Positions 9,800 to 18,712 of a DNA stretch of 64,000 nucleotides are shown piece by piece. The notes beneath the pieces are model-generated. The model saw only the letters and a list, made by a program, of their open reading frames with translations. It was not told the origin of the DNA and did no database searches. The DNA is from Lacticaseibacillus nasuensis JCM 17158. Its GTDB lineage: Bacteria > Bacillota > Bacilli > Lactobacillales > Lactobacillaceae. The stretch spans positions 134,998-198,997 of the forward strand of contig NZ_AZDJ01000022.1 in the NCBI RefSeq assembly GCF_001434705.1. The letters are read 5' to 3'. Position 1 is the first letter of the stretch; each line of letters opens with the position of its first letter. The translations under genes and the position numbers were made by a program.

Positions 9800-9828
9800 A
9801 TTATACCGAACTGAGCATGGGTTGCCAA
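9800..9828 (-). promoter_or_regulatory. Sigma-A promoter of hpf
   Basis: TTGGCA (9823-9828), a 17-bp spacer and a consensus TATAAT (9800-9805) on the minus strand. The ~75-nt leader contains a small GC-rich hairpin around 9747-9762. Confidence 0.8.
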
Positions 9829-9844
9829 TGAATACCCGCATCAG

Positions 9845-10504
9845 TCAGCGAATTAACGAAAAACTAACGACCTCACCGGCAAATCCCGCCGCCCGCAGCG
9901 CATCAGCAGCGTGATATAACGTGCGCCCGGTGGTGTAAACATCGTCAAGCAAGATGATGCGCCGGCGCGGCAACGGTCGCACGACGCGAAAACTTTGCGG
10001 CGTGGCCAGGCGCTGGGCGCGGGTCTTGCTGGCTTGCGGCGCCGCCGTGTCGGCTTTGGCCAACAGCGGCGTCAAGCCCCAGTGACCAAACAAGGCCAGC
10101 ACCGGATCAAAGCCGCGCTCGCGCCAGTGGCCCGGTTCACTGGGCAAGGGCACCAACACATCCCCGGCCCGCCCAGGCCGAGGCAAGTCGGCAAAAGCGC
10201 CGGCCAGCCGGTAATCACCCAGCCCCTTGAACTGGTAAATCAGCGCCTTCATCGCTGGCGTGTACTGAAACTGTGCGCGGTGGTGCAGCAAGGGTTCGCC
10301 GCTGGCTTGCCACCGTTGGCAATCCGCGCACAGGGTCGGCGAATCCGCACGACCGCACCCCGGGCAAGCCGTGGCCGGATCGATTGGATCAAATTGCGCA
10401 GCACAATTGGCACAGATTGGGGGCAAGCGCACCGGTGCGCCGCACACAAGTTGCGACAGGACCCAATTCTGCGTCAGGGGTTGGCGGCATAATAAGCACT
10501 TCAT
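9845..10504 (-). CDS. comFC: ComF family protein ComFC
   Basis: A 219-residue phosphoribosyltransferase-fold protein needed with ComFA for uptake of transforming DNA. The N-terminus has Cys pairs (CLLC near the start, CANC, CPGC, CADC) that probably bind zinc; the C-terminus has the PRPP-binding signature IILLDDVYTTGRT. Its ATG overlaps the comFA TGA (ATGA at 10501-10504), so the pair is translationally coupled. Biochemical function within transformation is not settled for the family. Confidence 0.9.
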   Translation of the reverse strand: MKCLLCRQPLTQNWVLSQLVCGAPVRLPPICANCAAQFDPIDPATACPGCGRADSPTLCADCQRWQASGEPLLHHRAQFQYTPAMKALIYQFKGLGDYRLAGAFADLPRPGRAGDVLVPLPSEPGHWRERGFDPVLALFGHWGLTPLLAKADTAAPQASKTRAQRLATPQSFRVVRPLPRRRIILLDDVYTTGRTLYHAADALRAAGFAGEVVSFSLIR

Positions 10505-11766
10505 GGCGCCACCGCCCGGTTCAACGCGCGAATCTCTCGCCGCGCCGCTAAGACGTTGCGGGTCACATGCGGCGTGACGAACCATACCGGATCGTCCGGA
10601 CTGGTGCTGGCCCGGCCGGCGCGCCCGGCCATTTGAATCAAGGCAGCCGCGGAAAATAGCGGCGAATTGGCGCCGAGCACCATGACGGCACAGTGTGGGA
10701 TCGTCACCCCCCGCTCCAGGATTGTGGTGGTCACCAGAATGTCCACCGCGCCGCGGCGCAAGGCCTGCACCTTGGCCTGACGCGCCGGATCCGTGGCGTG
10801 CACGGTGGCAACGTGCCCCAGCTGTTGCAGTTGACGCGCCACCACTGATAGCCACGCCACCGCCGGCACAAACAGCAATAGCCGCCCGGCCCCGACTAAC
10901 GCTCGAGCGATTTGCCGCAGCAAACGCGGCGCCAACCGGTTCGGGAGCTGCGCCGCACGCACCAATTGCAGCTGCGGCACCGGCAACGGGTGCCCGTGAA
11001 ACCGGCGAGTCAGGCGGCTGACGCCGATGGTCTGCCGGCTGACCGCACGGCGCAAGGTAGCACTCGGCGTGGCAGTTAAGGCGATCATTGCCCCCAACTT
11101 GGCCTGTTGCACGGCATACGCCAACCCAGACTCTGCCGCATAGGGAAACGCGTCGATTTCATCGACGATGATCAACCCAAAGGCGTGATAATAGCGCAAC
11201 AGTTGATGCGTCGTCGTGACCACCAGCGGTGCCGCCACGCTGGGCCAAGGCGCGCCGCCATAGCGCACGGCCACCGGCGTCGTGGCAAAGGCCGCCTGCA
11301 GCCGCGGCGCCAGCTCCAGCACCACGTCGACGCGGGGGCTGGCCCAGGCCACGCGCTCACCGCGGGCCAACACGGCGGCCACCGCCAGAAACAGCAGCTC
11401 CGTTTTCCCGGCGCCGGTGACCGCCCACACCAAATGATCCCGGCGCGCCAATGCCGCGGCCGTGACCTCGCGAGCGGCTTGCGCCTGCGCCGGTGTCAGT
11501 TGACCGTGCCACGTCAGCGGGCCGGCCGTAGCCGCGGCATTGGCAAAGCGGTATAGTTGACTGGTAGACGTCAACCGCCCCAGCACGACGCAGTGCGGGC
11601 AGTACCAGCGCCCATCCGGCAGGCGCACCAAATTGGTTTGCCCGCAGCGCTCACACCACCAGCGGCCGTGCCGCTGCACCAACGCCGGCACCTGTGCCGC
11701 CGGGGCTTGAGTCATGCCAGCGGCGGCCACTTCGTCGTCACTCAGTTGCATGCCTGCCACATCCAT
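10501..11766 (-). CDS. comFA: Competence DNA translocation ATPase ComFA
   Basis: A 421-residue DEAD-box-like helicase/translocase that helps pull single-stranded DNA across the membrane during transformation. It shows a four-Cys zinc finger (CERC...CPHC, about residues 37-60), Walker A AVTGAGKTE, the Walker B variant VDEID, TATPS (motif III) and QMAGRAGR (motif VI). The start at 11766 sits 6 nt after GAGGTG; nearby upstream GTG/ATG codons abut or overlap that site. Only 27 bp separate it from the divergent yigZ, so its promoter must lie inside yigZ sequence. Confidence 0.93.
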   Translation of the reverse strand: MDVAGMQLSDDEVAAAGMTQAPAAQVPALVQRHGRWWCERCGQTNLVRLPDGRWYCPHCVVLGRLTSTSQLYRFANAAATAGPLTWHGQLTPAQAQAAREVTAAALARRDHLVWAVTGAGKTELLFLAVAAVLARGERVAWASPRVDVVLELAPRLQAAFATTPVAVRYGGAPWPSVAAPLVVTTTHQLLRYYHAFGLIIVDEIDAFPYAAESGLAYAVQQAKLGAMIALTATPSATLRRAVSRQTIGVSRLTRRFHGHPLPVPQLQLVRAAQLPNRLAPRLLRQIARALVGAGRLLLFVPAVAWLSVVARQLQQLGHVATVHATDPARQAKVQALRRGAVDILVTTTILERGVTIPHCAVMVLGANSPLFSAAALIQMAGRAGRASTSPDDPVWFVTPHVTRNVLAARREIRALNRAVAP

Positions 11767-11793
11767 TGTCATCACCTCGAAAGGAGATTACGC

Positions 11794-12435
11794 ATGCCCG
11801 CAGCCAGTTACCGCACCATCGCCCACGCCGGCGAAAATGAGCAGATCATCAAAAAATCGCGCTTCATCTGCGCCGTGGCGCGCGTGACCTCGAAGGCAGC
11901 GGCCGAAGCATTCGTCCAAAGCGTGCAAGCCGCCCACCCCAAAGCCAATCATCATGTGCCGGCGTATCTGCTGGACAGCACCGACGCCGTGCAACGCGCC
12001 ACCGATGACGGCGAGCCCAGCGGTACCGCCGGCGTGCCGATGCTGCGCGTCTTGCAGGAGTTACAGCTGCACGACGTCGTGGCGGTGACGACACGCTACT
12101 TCGGTGGCATCAAGCTTGGCGCTTCCGGCTTGATTCGCGCGTATGCGGGTAGCGTTTCGGCCGCGGTGGCCAGCGTCGGCATCGTGGCCCGGGTGCCGCA
12201 AACCGCGCTGATCCTGACCCTGGCCTATCCGCAACTTGGCGCGCTAGAACATTGGCTGGCCACTAATGGCCTGCCGATTGTCGCCAGCCAGTACACCGAG
12301 CGCGTCAGCCTCACCGTCAACGTGGCCGACCGCGAACTGACGGCGACTCAGACGGCCATCACCGATTTGCTCAACGGGCAGGTCGACTTGGCCACCGGCG
12401 CGCACAGCTTCGCCGAAGTTCCCGTGACCGACTAA
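11794..12435 (+). CDS. YigZ/IMPACT family protein
   Basis: A 213-residue two-domain protein. The N-terminal domain holds the UPF0029 signature (NHHVPAYLL, then DDGEPSGTAGVPML and YFGGIKLGASGLIRAY); the C-terminal ~70 residues resemble the EF-G-like ferredoxin fold of YigZ. Its cellular role is unknown; a link to translation or proline peptides has been suggested for the family. The ATG at 11794 follows AAGGAG by 7 nt. It is divergent from comFA and convergent with tagO, a neighbourhood also seen in Bacillus (yvyE-tagO). Confidence 0.88.
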   Translation: MPAASYRTIAHAGENEQIIKKSRFICAVARVTSKAAAEAFVQSVQAAHPKANHHVPAYLLDSTDAVQRATDDGEPSGTAGVPMLRVLQELQLHDVVAVTTRYFGGIKLGASGLIRAYAGSVSAAVASVGIVARVPQTALILTLAYPQLGALEHWLATNGLPIVASQYTERVSLTVNVADRELTATQTAITDLLNGQVDLATGAHSFAEVPVTD

Positions 12436-12462
12436 ACCCCCGCTGCTTATGGCAACGGGGGT
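12436..12462. terminator. Shared terminator between convergent yigZ and tagO
   Basis: A 7-bp stem ACCCCCG/CGGGGGT spans the 31-bp gap between two convergent genes. The U tract is weak on both strands. Confidence 0.55.
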
Positions 12463-12466
12463 CGAT

Positions 12467-13549
12467 TTATTTCGTCAGTTTGCCGACGTAACGGCGAATC
12501 AGGTGCAGCAGCGGCGCGCGGTCCTTGCCTAGCAAGCCGATGGATTCGACGAAGACCTCGATGCCCAACAGCACGAAAATGGTCAGGAACACGGTGGCCC
12601 ACAGCGAACTCAACGGGAACAATAGTGCAATCAGCGAGAAGATCAGCGAAATGCCATAAATGACCAGCACGGTTTGCCGATGGGTCAGGCCCATTTGCAT
12701 CAACCGGTGAAACAGGTGGTGCTTGTCGGCCTGGCTGATCGGTTTTTTATTCAGCACGCGGCGAATAATTGCGTAGGTCGTGTCGGTAATCGGCACGCCG
12801 AGAATCATGATTGGGATGATGAGCGTGATGAACGTGACGTTTTTCAAGCCTTGCAGCGACAAGACGCTGAGCATGAAGCCGATGTACAGCGCCCCGGTGT
12901 CGCCGAGAAACAGCTTGGCCGGGTGAAAATTATACGGCAGGAAGCCCATCAGTGCGGCGGCCAAGACGAAGACCATAATCGGCGTGCCGACTTCGGCCAC
13001 CGACAGGAAGAAAAAGCCGATGGTGCCCATGGTCATCAGCGAAATGATCGAGACGCCGGTGGCTAAGCCATCGAGGCCGTCCAGCAGGTTGATGGCGTTG
13101 GTAATAGCCAGAATCCAAATGATTGTGACGGGGAAGCTCCACCAGCCCAGCTCAATGTGCCAGCTGCCGATGTTGATGTCGTTCATCCGCGTGCCCACCA
13201 GGAAGTACACGATCAAGGCTGCGATGAAAATGCCCAGCATTTTTTGCCGCGGCGTGAGCTCCTTAATGTCATCGATCATCCCGGTGAGAATGATGACGGC
13301 CTGCGCCAGAAACAACGAGAACAGCAGGTGCGTGTTGAACTGCGGGCGCAACAGTACGAACGTGGAAAAGTTAAAGGCGAAGAAAATGGCCAAGCCGCCC
13401 ATCGTTGGCATCGGAATCTTATTGACGCGCCGGGCGTTGGGCTGATCGACCGCCCCGAGGATAAACGCTAAGCGGCGCACGAACGGCGTCAACACCGCGG
13501 CGAGCACCACGGTGACAAATAAGCTCACCATAATCTTAAACATCGGCAT
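12467..13549 (-). CDS. tagO: Undecaprenyl-phosphate GlcNAc-1-phosphate transferase (TagO/WecA)
   Basis: A 360-residue polytopic membrane enzyme that transfers a sugar-1-phosphate from a UDP-sugar to undecaprenyl phosphate, the first step of wall teichoic acid linkage or cell-wall polysaccharide. Ten or eleven hydrophobic spans are visible. Family motifs include DDIKELTPRQK, NLLDGLDGLATG and HHLFHRL. The start at 13549 lies 8 nt after GGAGG. GC content and codon use match the neighbours. The exact acceptor product depends on the downstream enzymes, which are not in this window. Confidence 0.92.
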   Translation of the reverse strand: MPMFKIMVSLFVTVVLAAVLTPFVRRLAFILGAVDQPNARRVNKIPMPTMGGLAIFFAFNFSTFVLLRPQFNTHLLFSLFLAQAVIILTGMIDDIKELTPRQKMLGIFIAALIVYFLVGTRMNDINIGSWHIELGWWSFPVTIIWILAITNAINLLDGLDGLATGVSIISLMTMGTIGFFFLSVAEVGTPIMVFVLAAALMGFLPYNFHPAKLFLGDTGALYIGFMLSVLSLQGLKNVTFITLIIPIMILGVPITDTTYAIIRRVLNKKPISQADKHHLFHRLMQMGLTHRQTVLVIYGISLIFSLIALLFPLSSLWATVFLTIFVLLGIEVFVESIGLLGKDRAPLLHLIRRYVGKLTK

Positions 13550-13573
13550 CAGCGCTTCCTCCCAGTCCTGCCT

Positions 13574-13602
13574 ATTATACAAATCTAGCCTAGGCGGGGC
13601 AA
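13574..13602 (-). promoter_or_regulatory. Promoter of tagO
   Basis: TTGCCC (13597-13602), a 17-bp spacer and TATAAT (13574-13579) on the minus strand, 25 bp upstream of the tagO start. Confidence 0.7.
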
Positions 13603-13621
13603 ACTGGAATGTCTTTGGGGT

Positions 13622-13865
13622 GGTAGCGGTGGGCGAACGCAAGCCGACGCCGAGCACTTAGAGATGCAAACACCCCTGTCTTCCAAAGTACGGGAGACCG
13701 CTCATGGCAGCGGCGGGCGAACGTGAGCTGATGCCGAGCACTTAGCTACGCAAACACCCCTGTCTTCCAAAGTACAGAAGTATCTCGCGGCAGCGGCGGG
13801 CGAAATCAGCCTGAGGCCGAGTGCCTAGCGACGCTAAGAGGCCCTGTCTCCCAAAGAACGGGAGA
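13622..13865. repeat. Three tandem ~84-bp repeats
   Basis: The segment GGGCGAA...CCGAG(C/T)...CTGTCT(T/C)CCAAAG recurs three times with periods of 84 and 83 bp (anchor GCGA at 13633, 13717 and 13800). Copies 1 and 2 are close to each other; copy 3 is diverged and forms the left arm of a large hairpin. No coding frame is conserved across the copies. Confidence 0.8.
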
Positions 13866-13917
13866 CAGGGCCTCTTAGCTAGGCTACGCATCGGCCTCAA
13901 ATCGGCTGATTTCGCCC
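13798..13917. repeat. ~120-nt inverted repeat (cruciform) next to rny
   Basis: Outer arms GGGCGAAATCAGCC and GGCTGATTTCGCCC (13798-13811, 13904-13917) enclose partly paired segments (CCTAGC/GCTAGG, GAGGCCGA/TCGGCCTC) and a perfect 19-bp inner stem (13834-13852 with 13860-13878) around a 7-nt loop. It sits 7 bp beyond the rny stop and could stop transcription or protect the rny 3' end, but there is no U tract. Confidence 0.85.
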
Positions 13918-13923
13918 TTGGTT

Positions 13924-15492
13924 TTACTTTGCATACTCGACAGTTCGCTTTTCGCGGATGACGGTTACTTTGATATGCCCTGGATATTCGAGTTCTTTCT
14001 CGATGCGGTTGCGCACGTCCCGGGCTAACACAACTGATTGCTCGTCGTTAAGCTGGTCCGGCTTAACGATGACGCGGATCTCACGGCCCGCCTGGATGGC
14101 GAAGCTGTGATCAACGCCCTTGAAGCTGTTGGCGATGGCCTCAAGCTTCTCTAGGCGGTGCAAATAGTTCTCAAGCGATTCCGACCGTGCCCCAGGCCGG
14201 GCAGCGGAAATCGCGTCGGCGGCCGCGACCAGCACAGAAATGACGCTGGTCGGGGCCGTGTCGCCATGGTGGGACGCAATCGCGTTGACCACCGTGGCCG
14301 GTTCCTTGTATTTTGTTGCCAGCTCGACGCCGATTTCGACGTGAGAGCCGTCAACTTCGTGGTCGAGCGCCTTGCCAATGTCATGTAACAACCCGGCACG
14401 CTTGGCCATGGTGACGTCTTCGCCGAGCTCTGCGGCCATGACGCCGGTGAGCTTGGCCACTTGAATCGAGTGATCCAAGACGTTTTGGCCGTAACTCGTG
14501 CGGAAGTGAAGCCGCCCAAGTACTTTGATCAAGTCGGGGTGCATGCTGTGGATGCCCACGTCGAAAATCGCTTGTTCGCCAATTTCACGAATGCGGTCAT
14601 CGACTTCCTTGCGGGCCTTTTCCACCATTTCTTCGATGCGGGCCGGATGGATGCGGCCGTCTTGAATCAGCTTTTCCAACGCGATGCGCGCAATTTCGCG
14701 GCGAATCGGGTCGAAGCCGCTGAGCACGACGGCTTGCGGCGTGTCATCGATGATCAAATCGATGCCGGTCAGGGTTTCTAAGGTGCGAATGTTGCGCCCT
14801 TCCCGCCCGATGATGCGACCCTTCATGTCGTCGTTCGGCAGGGTCACCACCGTCACCGTGGTTTCGGCGACAATATCGGAGGCGGAACGTTGAATGGCGT
14901 CGGCAATTAACGACTTGGCCTGCCGGTCAGCCGTTTCCTTGGCCGTTTCTTCGCTTTCTTTAATCAACATCGCTCGTTCGTGCGCGAGCTCCGTCTTCGT
15001 TTCGGTTAAAATTTCTGTTTTTGCCTGGTTCTTGGTCAGTCCTGCGATCCGTTCAAGTTCAGTTTGCTGAGAATCAATCAGCGTCTGGATGGAGGCTTCA
15101 CGCTCATCCAGTTGGTCTTGTTTTTGGTTGAGATTGCGGTCTCGGTCCGCTAAGCTTTGCTCCTTGCGATCCAGGGTGTCATCCCGGTGATCAAGGCTCT
15201 CCTCGCGTTGGACCACGCGATGCTCAGACTGTTGGACCTCTGCCCGTCGTTCCTTTAGTTCTGCTTCCACTTGGGCCCGATACCGGTGTGATTCGTCCTT
15301 GGCTTCGACGATTGCGGCCTTTTTCTCAGCTGCCGCATCTTTTTTTGCCTGGGCGATAATGGCCGCGGCAGAATCTTTCGCTTCTGCCACTCGGGATTCA
15401 TGGAGCCGCTTTTGGATCAAACTCCCAATCAAGCCGCCGACCGCTAAAGCGATGACTGCGAGGATGATTGAGAGCAGAATCTCTGTACTCAT
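13924..15492 (-). CDS. rny: Ribonuclease Y
   Basis: A 522-residue membrane-anchored endoribonuclease that initiates mRNA decay. In order: an N-terminal membrane anchor (about residues 5-27), a long charged coiled coil (about 30-195), a KH RNA-binding domain with [15 protein letters not shown], and an HD domain ([12 protein letters not shown]) containing the catalytic metal-binding His-Asp pair. GGAGGTG precedes the ATG at 15492 by 5 nt. It is monocistronic between recA and tagO, with its own promoter. Confidence 0.96.
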   Translation of the reverse strand: MSTEILLSIILAVIALAVGGLIGSLIQKRLHESRVAEAKDSAAAIIAQAKKDAAAEKKAAIVEAKDESHRYRAQVEAELKERRAEVQQSEHRVVQREESLDHRDDTLDRKEQSLADRDRNLNQKQDQLDEREASIQTLIDSQQTELERIAGLTKNQAKTEILTETKTELAHERAMLIKESEETAKETADRQAKSLIADAIQRSASDIVAETTVTVVTLPNDDMKGRIIGREGRNIRTLETLTGIDLIIDDTPQAVVLSGFDPIRREIARIALEKLIQDGRIHPARIEEMVEKARKEVDDRIREIGEQAIFDVGIHSMHPDLIKVLGRLHFRTSYGQNVLDHSIQVAKLTGVMAAELGEDVTMAKRAGLLHDIGKALDHEVDGSHVEIGVELATKYKEPATVVNAIASHHGDTAPTSVISVLVAAADAISAARPGARSESLENYLHRLEKLEAIANSFKGVDHSFAIQAGREIRVIVKPDQLNDEQSVVLARDVRNRIEKELEYPGHIKVTVIREKRTVEYAK

Positions 15493-15572
15493 GTTGCCAC
15501 CTCCGCATCATGCTTAGTGATCTTCATTCACTGATGCTAGTTAGATTTTTAGTTGTACCATGGAACATACCA

Positions 15573-15601
15573 ATTGTAGCGATTCGAAACTAGTGTGTCA
15601 A
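15573..15601 (-). promoter_or_regulatory. Sigma-A promoter of rny
   Basis: Consensus TTGACA (15596-15601), 17-bp spacer, TACAAT (15573-15578) on the minus strand. The leader to the rny start is about 75 nt. Confidence 0.8.
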
Positions 15602-15625
15602 TCGCACCCACCTCGTGCCAACAGA

Positions 15626-15656
15626 CAAAAAACCACCGGCCAAAGCGCCCGGTGGT
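15626..15656 (-). terminator. Terminator of recA
   Basis: An 8-bp perfect stem ACCACCGG/CCGGTGGT (15632-15639, 15649-15656) is followed on the minus strand by seven U residues, 8 bp after the recA stop. Confidence 0.88.
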
Positions 15657-15663
15657 CCCATCA

Positions 15664-16767
15664 TTATTTCTCTTCAGTGCCGCTCAACAAGTCAGTTTCT
15701 TCAGCCTTTTGTTCGGCTTCTTCCTTGGCTTCGACGTTCTCCTCAGTTGGCATGTCGTCCATACCATACGCGGTGCGAACCTTGGCCTTGATTTCGGCTT
15801 TAACGTCGGGATGCTCGTCGAGGTAGGCCTTGGCATTTTCCTTGCCTTGGCCAATGCGCTCGTCGCCGTAGCTATACCAGGAGCCCGCCTTGTTGACGAT
15901 GTCCTTCTCGGCGGCCATGTCCAGAATCTCCCCGGTTTGAGAAATCCCGTGGCCGTACATGATGTCCACTTCGGCGACCTTGAATGGCGGTGCTACCTTG
16001 TTCTTCACGACCTTGATGCGGGTGTGATTCCCGATGACGTTAGTGCCATCCTTCAACTGCTCGGCGCGCCGCACTTCGAGGCGAATCGTGGCGTAAAACT
16101 TCAACGCCCGGCCGCCCGGCGTGGTTTCGGGGTTACCAAACATGACGCCGACTTTTTCCCGAATCTGGTTGATGAACAACGCAATCGTCTTGGTCTTGTT
16201 GATGGAACCGGACAGCTTGCGCAGCGCCTGGCTCATCAAACGTGCCTGCAAGCCGACGTGGGCATCGCCCATTTCGCCTTCGATTTCCGCCCGTGGCACC
16301 AACGCCGCCACGGAGTCGATGACGACGATGTCCACGGCCCCAGAAGTCACCAAGGCATCGGCAATTTCCAAGCCCTGCTCACCGGTATCCGGCTGGGACA
16401 GCAGCAAGTCGTCGATGTTGACGCCTAGCGCAGAGGCATACTTAGGATCCATCGCGTTTTCGGCGTCGATGTAGGCCGCGGTGCCGCCTTGCTTTTGGAC
16501 CTCGGCTACGGCATGCAACGCAATGGTCGTCTTACCACTGGATTCTGGGCCGTAAATCTCGATGATCCGGCCGCGCGGAAAACCACCGACCCCTAAGGCA
16601 TCGTCGAGCGCCAGCGACCCGGTGGAAATGGTGGAAATGCGGGTATCCACCTTGTCGCCCATGCGCATGATTGAGCCCTTACCAAAGTTTTTCTCGATTT
16701 TCTTTAAGGCGTCAGCGAGCGCTTTTTGCCGCTCGTCAGCCACTTTTTTATCATCCTTAGTTGCCAA
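15664..16767 (-). CDS. recA: Recombinase RecA
   Basis: A strand-exchange ATPase for homologous recombination, SOS induction and integration of transforming DNA. It shows Walker [10 protein letters not shown] (residues 73-81), the catalytic VAEVQK region, Walker [11 protein letters not shown]1/L2 DNA-binding loops and an acidic C-terminal tail. I place the start at a TTG codon at 16767, 7 nt after a perfect AAGGAGG, giving 367 residues. An ATG ten codons upstream lacks a ribosome-binding site and would place the SD inside the gene. No clear SOS box was recognised by eye. Confidence 0.96.
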   Translation of the reverse strand: MATKDDKKVADERQKALADALKKIEKNFGKGSIMRMGDKVDTRISTISTGSLALDDALGVGGFPRGRIIEIYGPESSGKTTIALHAVAEVQKQGGTAAYIDAENAMDPKYASALGVNIDDLLLSQPDTGEQGLEIADALVTSGAVDIVVIDSVAALVPRAEIEGEMGDAHVGLQARLMSQALRKLSGSINKTKTIALFINQIREKVGVMFGNPETTPGGRALKFYATIRLEVRRAEQLKDGTNVIGNHTRIKVVKNKVAPPFKVAEVDIMYGHGISQTGEILDMAAEKDIVNKAGSWYSYGDERIGQGKENAKAYLDEHPDVKAEIKAKVRTAYGMDDMPTEENVEAKEEAEQKAEETDLLSGTEEK

Positions 16768-16883
16768 TTCGGTTCCTCCTTTAGCCGCGGGAATCATCTC
16801 GCGTAACGGGCTGACCCGTTTCCTACTGAGTCCAGTTTACCGGTCGCCGGCGCGAAAGGCAAGCAAAAATCGAACAAACGTTC

Positions 16884-18122
16884 CTATTTCTGCAGCGCCT
16901 GAATGACGGCGAATAACCCGGCCTTCACCGCCCGCCCGCGCACCGAGTTGCGGGTGCCGGCGAAGTGATATTCTTGCGCCGTCACGCCTTGCGCAGTGGC
17001 CACGCCGATCCACACCGTGCCGGCGGGTTGGCCCTCGTTGGGACCGGGGCCCGCGACACCGGTAAGGGATACGGCAATGTCGGCCCCGACTTGGCGCAAG
17101 GCGCCTTTCGCCATCGCCTTGGCCGTGTATTCGGACACTGCCCCATGCGCGTCGATGGTCGCCTTATCCAGGCCCAACATGCTGGCCTTGGTGGCGTTAC
17201 TATAGGTGACAAAACCGCCCTTGAACCACTCAGACACGCCGGCCACGTCGCCCAGCGCCCCTTGCAAGGCGCCGGCGGTGAGGCTTTCGGCGGCGGTGAG
17301 CTGCCACTGCCGGTCGGCCAAGCCGCGCACCACCGTTTGCGCCAGGCTGTTGTCGTCGCCGTCCCCATAACAATATGGGGCCAGCCGCGTCAATAATTCC
17401 TGGGCAATCGGCGCAATCAAGGCATCCGCCTCGGCGTCGCTGGCGGCCTTGGCGGTCACCCGCACGGTCACCTCAAAGTCCTTGATGTACGGCGCGACGG
17501 TGGGATTGGTTTGGCCATCGATCAAGTCGGCAATCTGGGTCACCAAGGCGGATTCGCCAATACCAAAAAAGCGCAGCACCCGCGAGCGCAGCACGGCGTG
17601 GCCGCCGGCAAGCTTGGCCAACGCCGGCAACAGCTCGTCGCGCACCATCGGCTCAAACTCGCGCGGCGGCCCTGGCAGCAGGACAAAATGTTGGGGGCCG
17701 CGACTCGCGATGGCCCCCACCGCCAAGCCAACATGGTTGGTCAGCGGTTGCGCACCAAACGGCAGCTTGGCTTGTACCCAGTTATTCGGCGTCATCGCGT
17801 GGCCGCTTTGCTTGGCGTAGCGGCGCAGGTTCTCATGGGCGGGAAAATTCACCACCAGCGGCACGTGTAAATAGGCCGCCAGTGTCTGCTTGGTCAGATC
17901 ATCCTTGGTCGGCCCCAGCCCGCCAATCAGCACCACCAAGTCGGCGCGGTGTGCGGCCAAGTCGATGGCCGCCGTTAGCCGCTCGGGATTATCCCCGACA
18001 ACTTGTTGGTGCAACGAATCGATGCCAAGCGTCGCCAAGGCCCTGGCGACGACGCTGGCATTCGTGTTGGTGATTTGGCCGAGAAGAATCTCGGTGCCCA
18101 CCGCAATAATTTCTGCCTTCAA
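16884..18122 (-). CDS. cinA: CinA family nicotinamide-nucleotide amidase / competence-damage inducible protein
   Basis: A 412-residue two-domain protein. The N-terminal MoCF-like domain (MKAEIIAVGTEILLGQ, IGGLGPTKDD) and the C-terminal deamidase domain (AAESLTAGALQGALGDVAG, SLTGVAGPGP) are both complete. The C-terminal domain in homologues hydrolyses NMN to nicotinate mononucleotide; in streptococci CinA also binds RecA and is co-transcribed with it. Here it lies 116 bp upstream of recA on the same strand. Translation starts with TTG at 18122 after GGAGGG, so both cinA and recA use TTG. Confidence 0.93.
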   Translation of the reverse strand: MKAEIIAVGTEILLGQITNTNASVVARALATLGIDSLHQQVVGDNPERLTAAIDLAAHRADLVVLIGGLGPTKDDLTKQTLAAYLHVPLVVNFPAHENLRRYAKQSGHAMTPNNWVQAKLPFGAQPLTNHVGLAVGAIASRGPQHFVLLPGPPREFEPMVRDELLPALAKLAGGHAVLRSRVLRFFGIGESALVTQIADLIDGQTNPTVAPYIKDFEVTVRVTAKAASDAEADALIAPIAQELLTRLAPYCYGDGDDNSLAQTVVRGLADRQWQLTAAESLTAGALQGALGDVAGVSEWFKGGFVTYSNATKASMLGLDKATIDAHGAVSEYTAKAMAKGALRQVGADIAVSLTGVAGPGPNEGQPAGTVWIGVATAQGVTAQEYHFAGTRNSVRGRAVKAGLFAVIQALQK

Positions 18123-18159
18123 ATTTGCCCTCCAGTCATAAACTACGCAACCGTACCGC

Positions 18160-18525
18160 TTAACCCCGTGTCGCTAGAACAAACGCGTGCCCATCCGGAT
18201 CGACGAAGGAAAACGCCTGGGTGTCGCCACTTTCATTGATGTCACCGGCGCCAGGCAGCTCGCCGTGCAGCTGCGTGAACGTCGCCGCGGCGCAGAAAAA
18301 CATCAGCGCCGGGGCGGTGTCGGCGAGCTTGGTCGCCTCATCCGGCAGAAACGACTTGGGCATCAACGCCAGCTCGGCGCCGCCGGTCAGCTGCAGCACG
18401 AAGGACTTCTCCGTGTCGGATAGCGGCACCTGATCGACAAGCTTGGCGGCAAAGTAAAACTGCCAAAAGCTCAACGCCCGCCACACATCCTGACAGTAAA
18501 GCACGGAACGCATTGTTGTAATCAT
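18160..18525 (-). CDS. VOC (glyoxalase/bleomycin-resistance fold) family protein
   Basis: A 121-residue protein with the paired beta-alpha-beta-beta-beta layout of the vicinal-oxygen-chelate fold: the start MRSVLYCQDVWRALSFWQFYF and the end FSFVDPDGHAFVLATRG are typical. The substrate is unknown. The ATG at 18525 follows GGAGG by 5 nt. It is 37 bp upstream of cinA on the same strand and has its own promoter, so cinA may be co-transcribed with it. Confidence 0.78.
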   Translation of the reverse strand: MITTMRSVLYCQDVWRALSFWQFYFAAKLVDQVPLSDTEKSFVLQLTGGAELALMPKSFLPDEATKLADTAPALMFFCAAATFTQLHGELPGAGDINESGDTQAFSFVDPDGHAFVLATRG

Positions 18526-18551
18526 TTCAGCCTCCACCAGATTTTTACGCC

Positions 18552-18560
18552 ATTATATCA
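18552..18560 (-). promoter_or_regulatory. Extended -10 promoter upstream of the VOC gene
   Basis: TGA-TATAAT on the minus strand, 27 bp upstream of the VOC start and just after the pgsA terminator. Confidence 0.6.
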
Positions 18561-18576
18561 CGACTACCCAGCCGAC

Positions 18577-18607
18577 AAAAAAAGGAGTCTGACCTGCGTC
18601 ATCCTCC
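18577..18607 (-). terminator. Terminator downstream of pgsA
   Basis: On the minus strand GGAG-GA-TGAC pairs with GTCA-GA-CTCC around a GCAG loop and is followed by seven U residues. The internal GA/GA could form tandem sheared G-A pairs. It is ~105 bp after the pgsA stop; the intervening 3' region holds a second hairpin GGATTCGA/TCGAATCC at 18654-18686. Confidence 0.75.
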
Positions 18608-18712
18608 CAAGTATCTACTCGACTATTCCAGCAGTGTTACGCTCCGAAAGGCCGGATTCGAACAGCTAGCTACGCCAGTCGAATCCAAACCCGCCGTTCT
18701 GCGCAGCGCACC

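Noticed and set aside
13622-13917. CRISPR array
   Set aside because: Repeat units are ~84 bp with no short repeat/unique spacer alternation, and no cas genes are near.
18601-18712. Possible tRNA or tmRNA piece (GTTCGAATCC on the minus strand)
   Set aside because: No acceptor, D or anticodon stems could be built; the motif is one arm of a simple inverted repeat.
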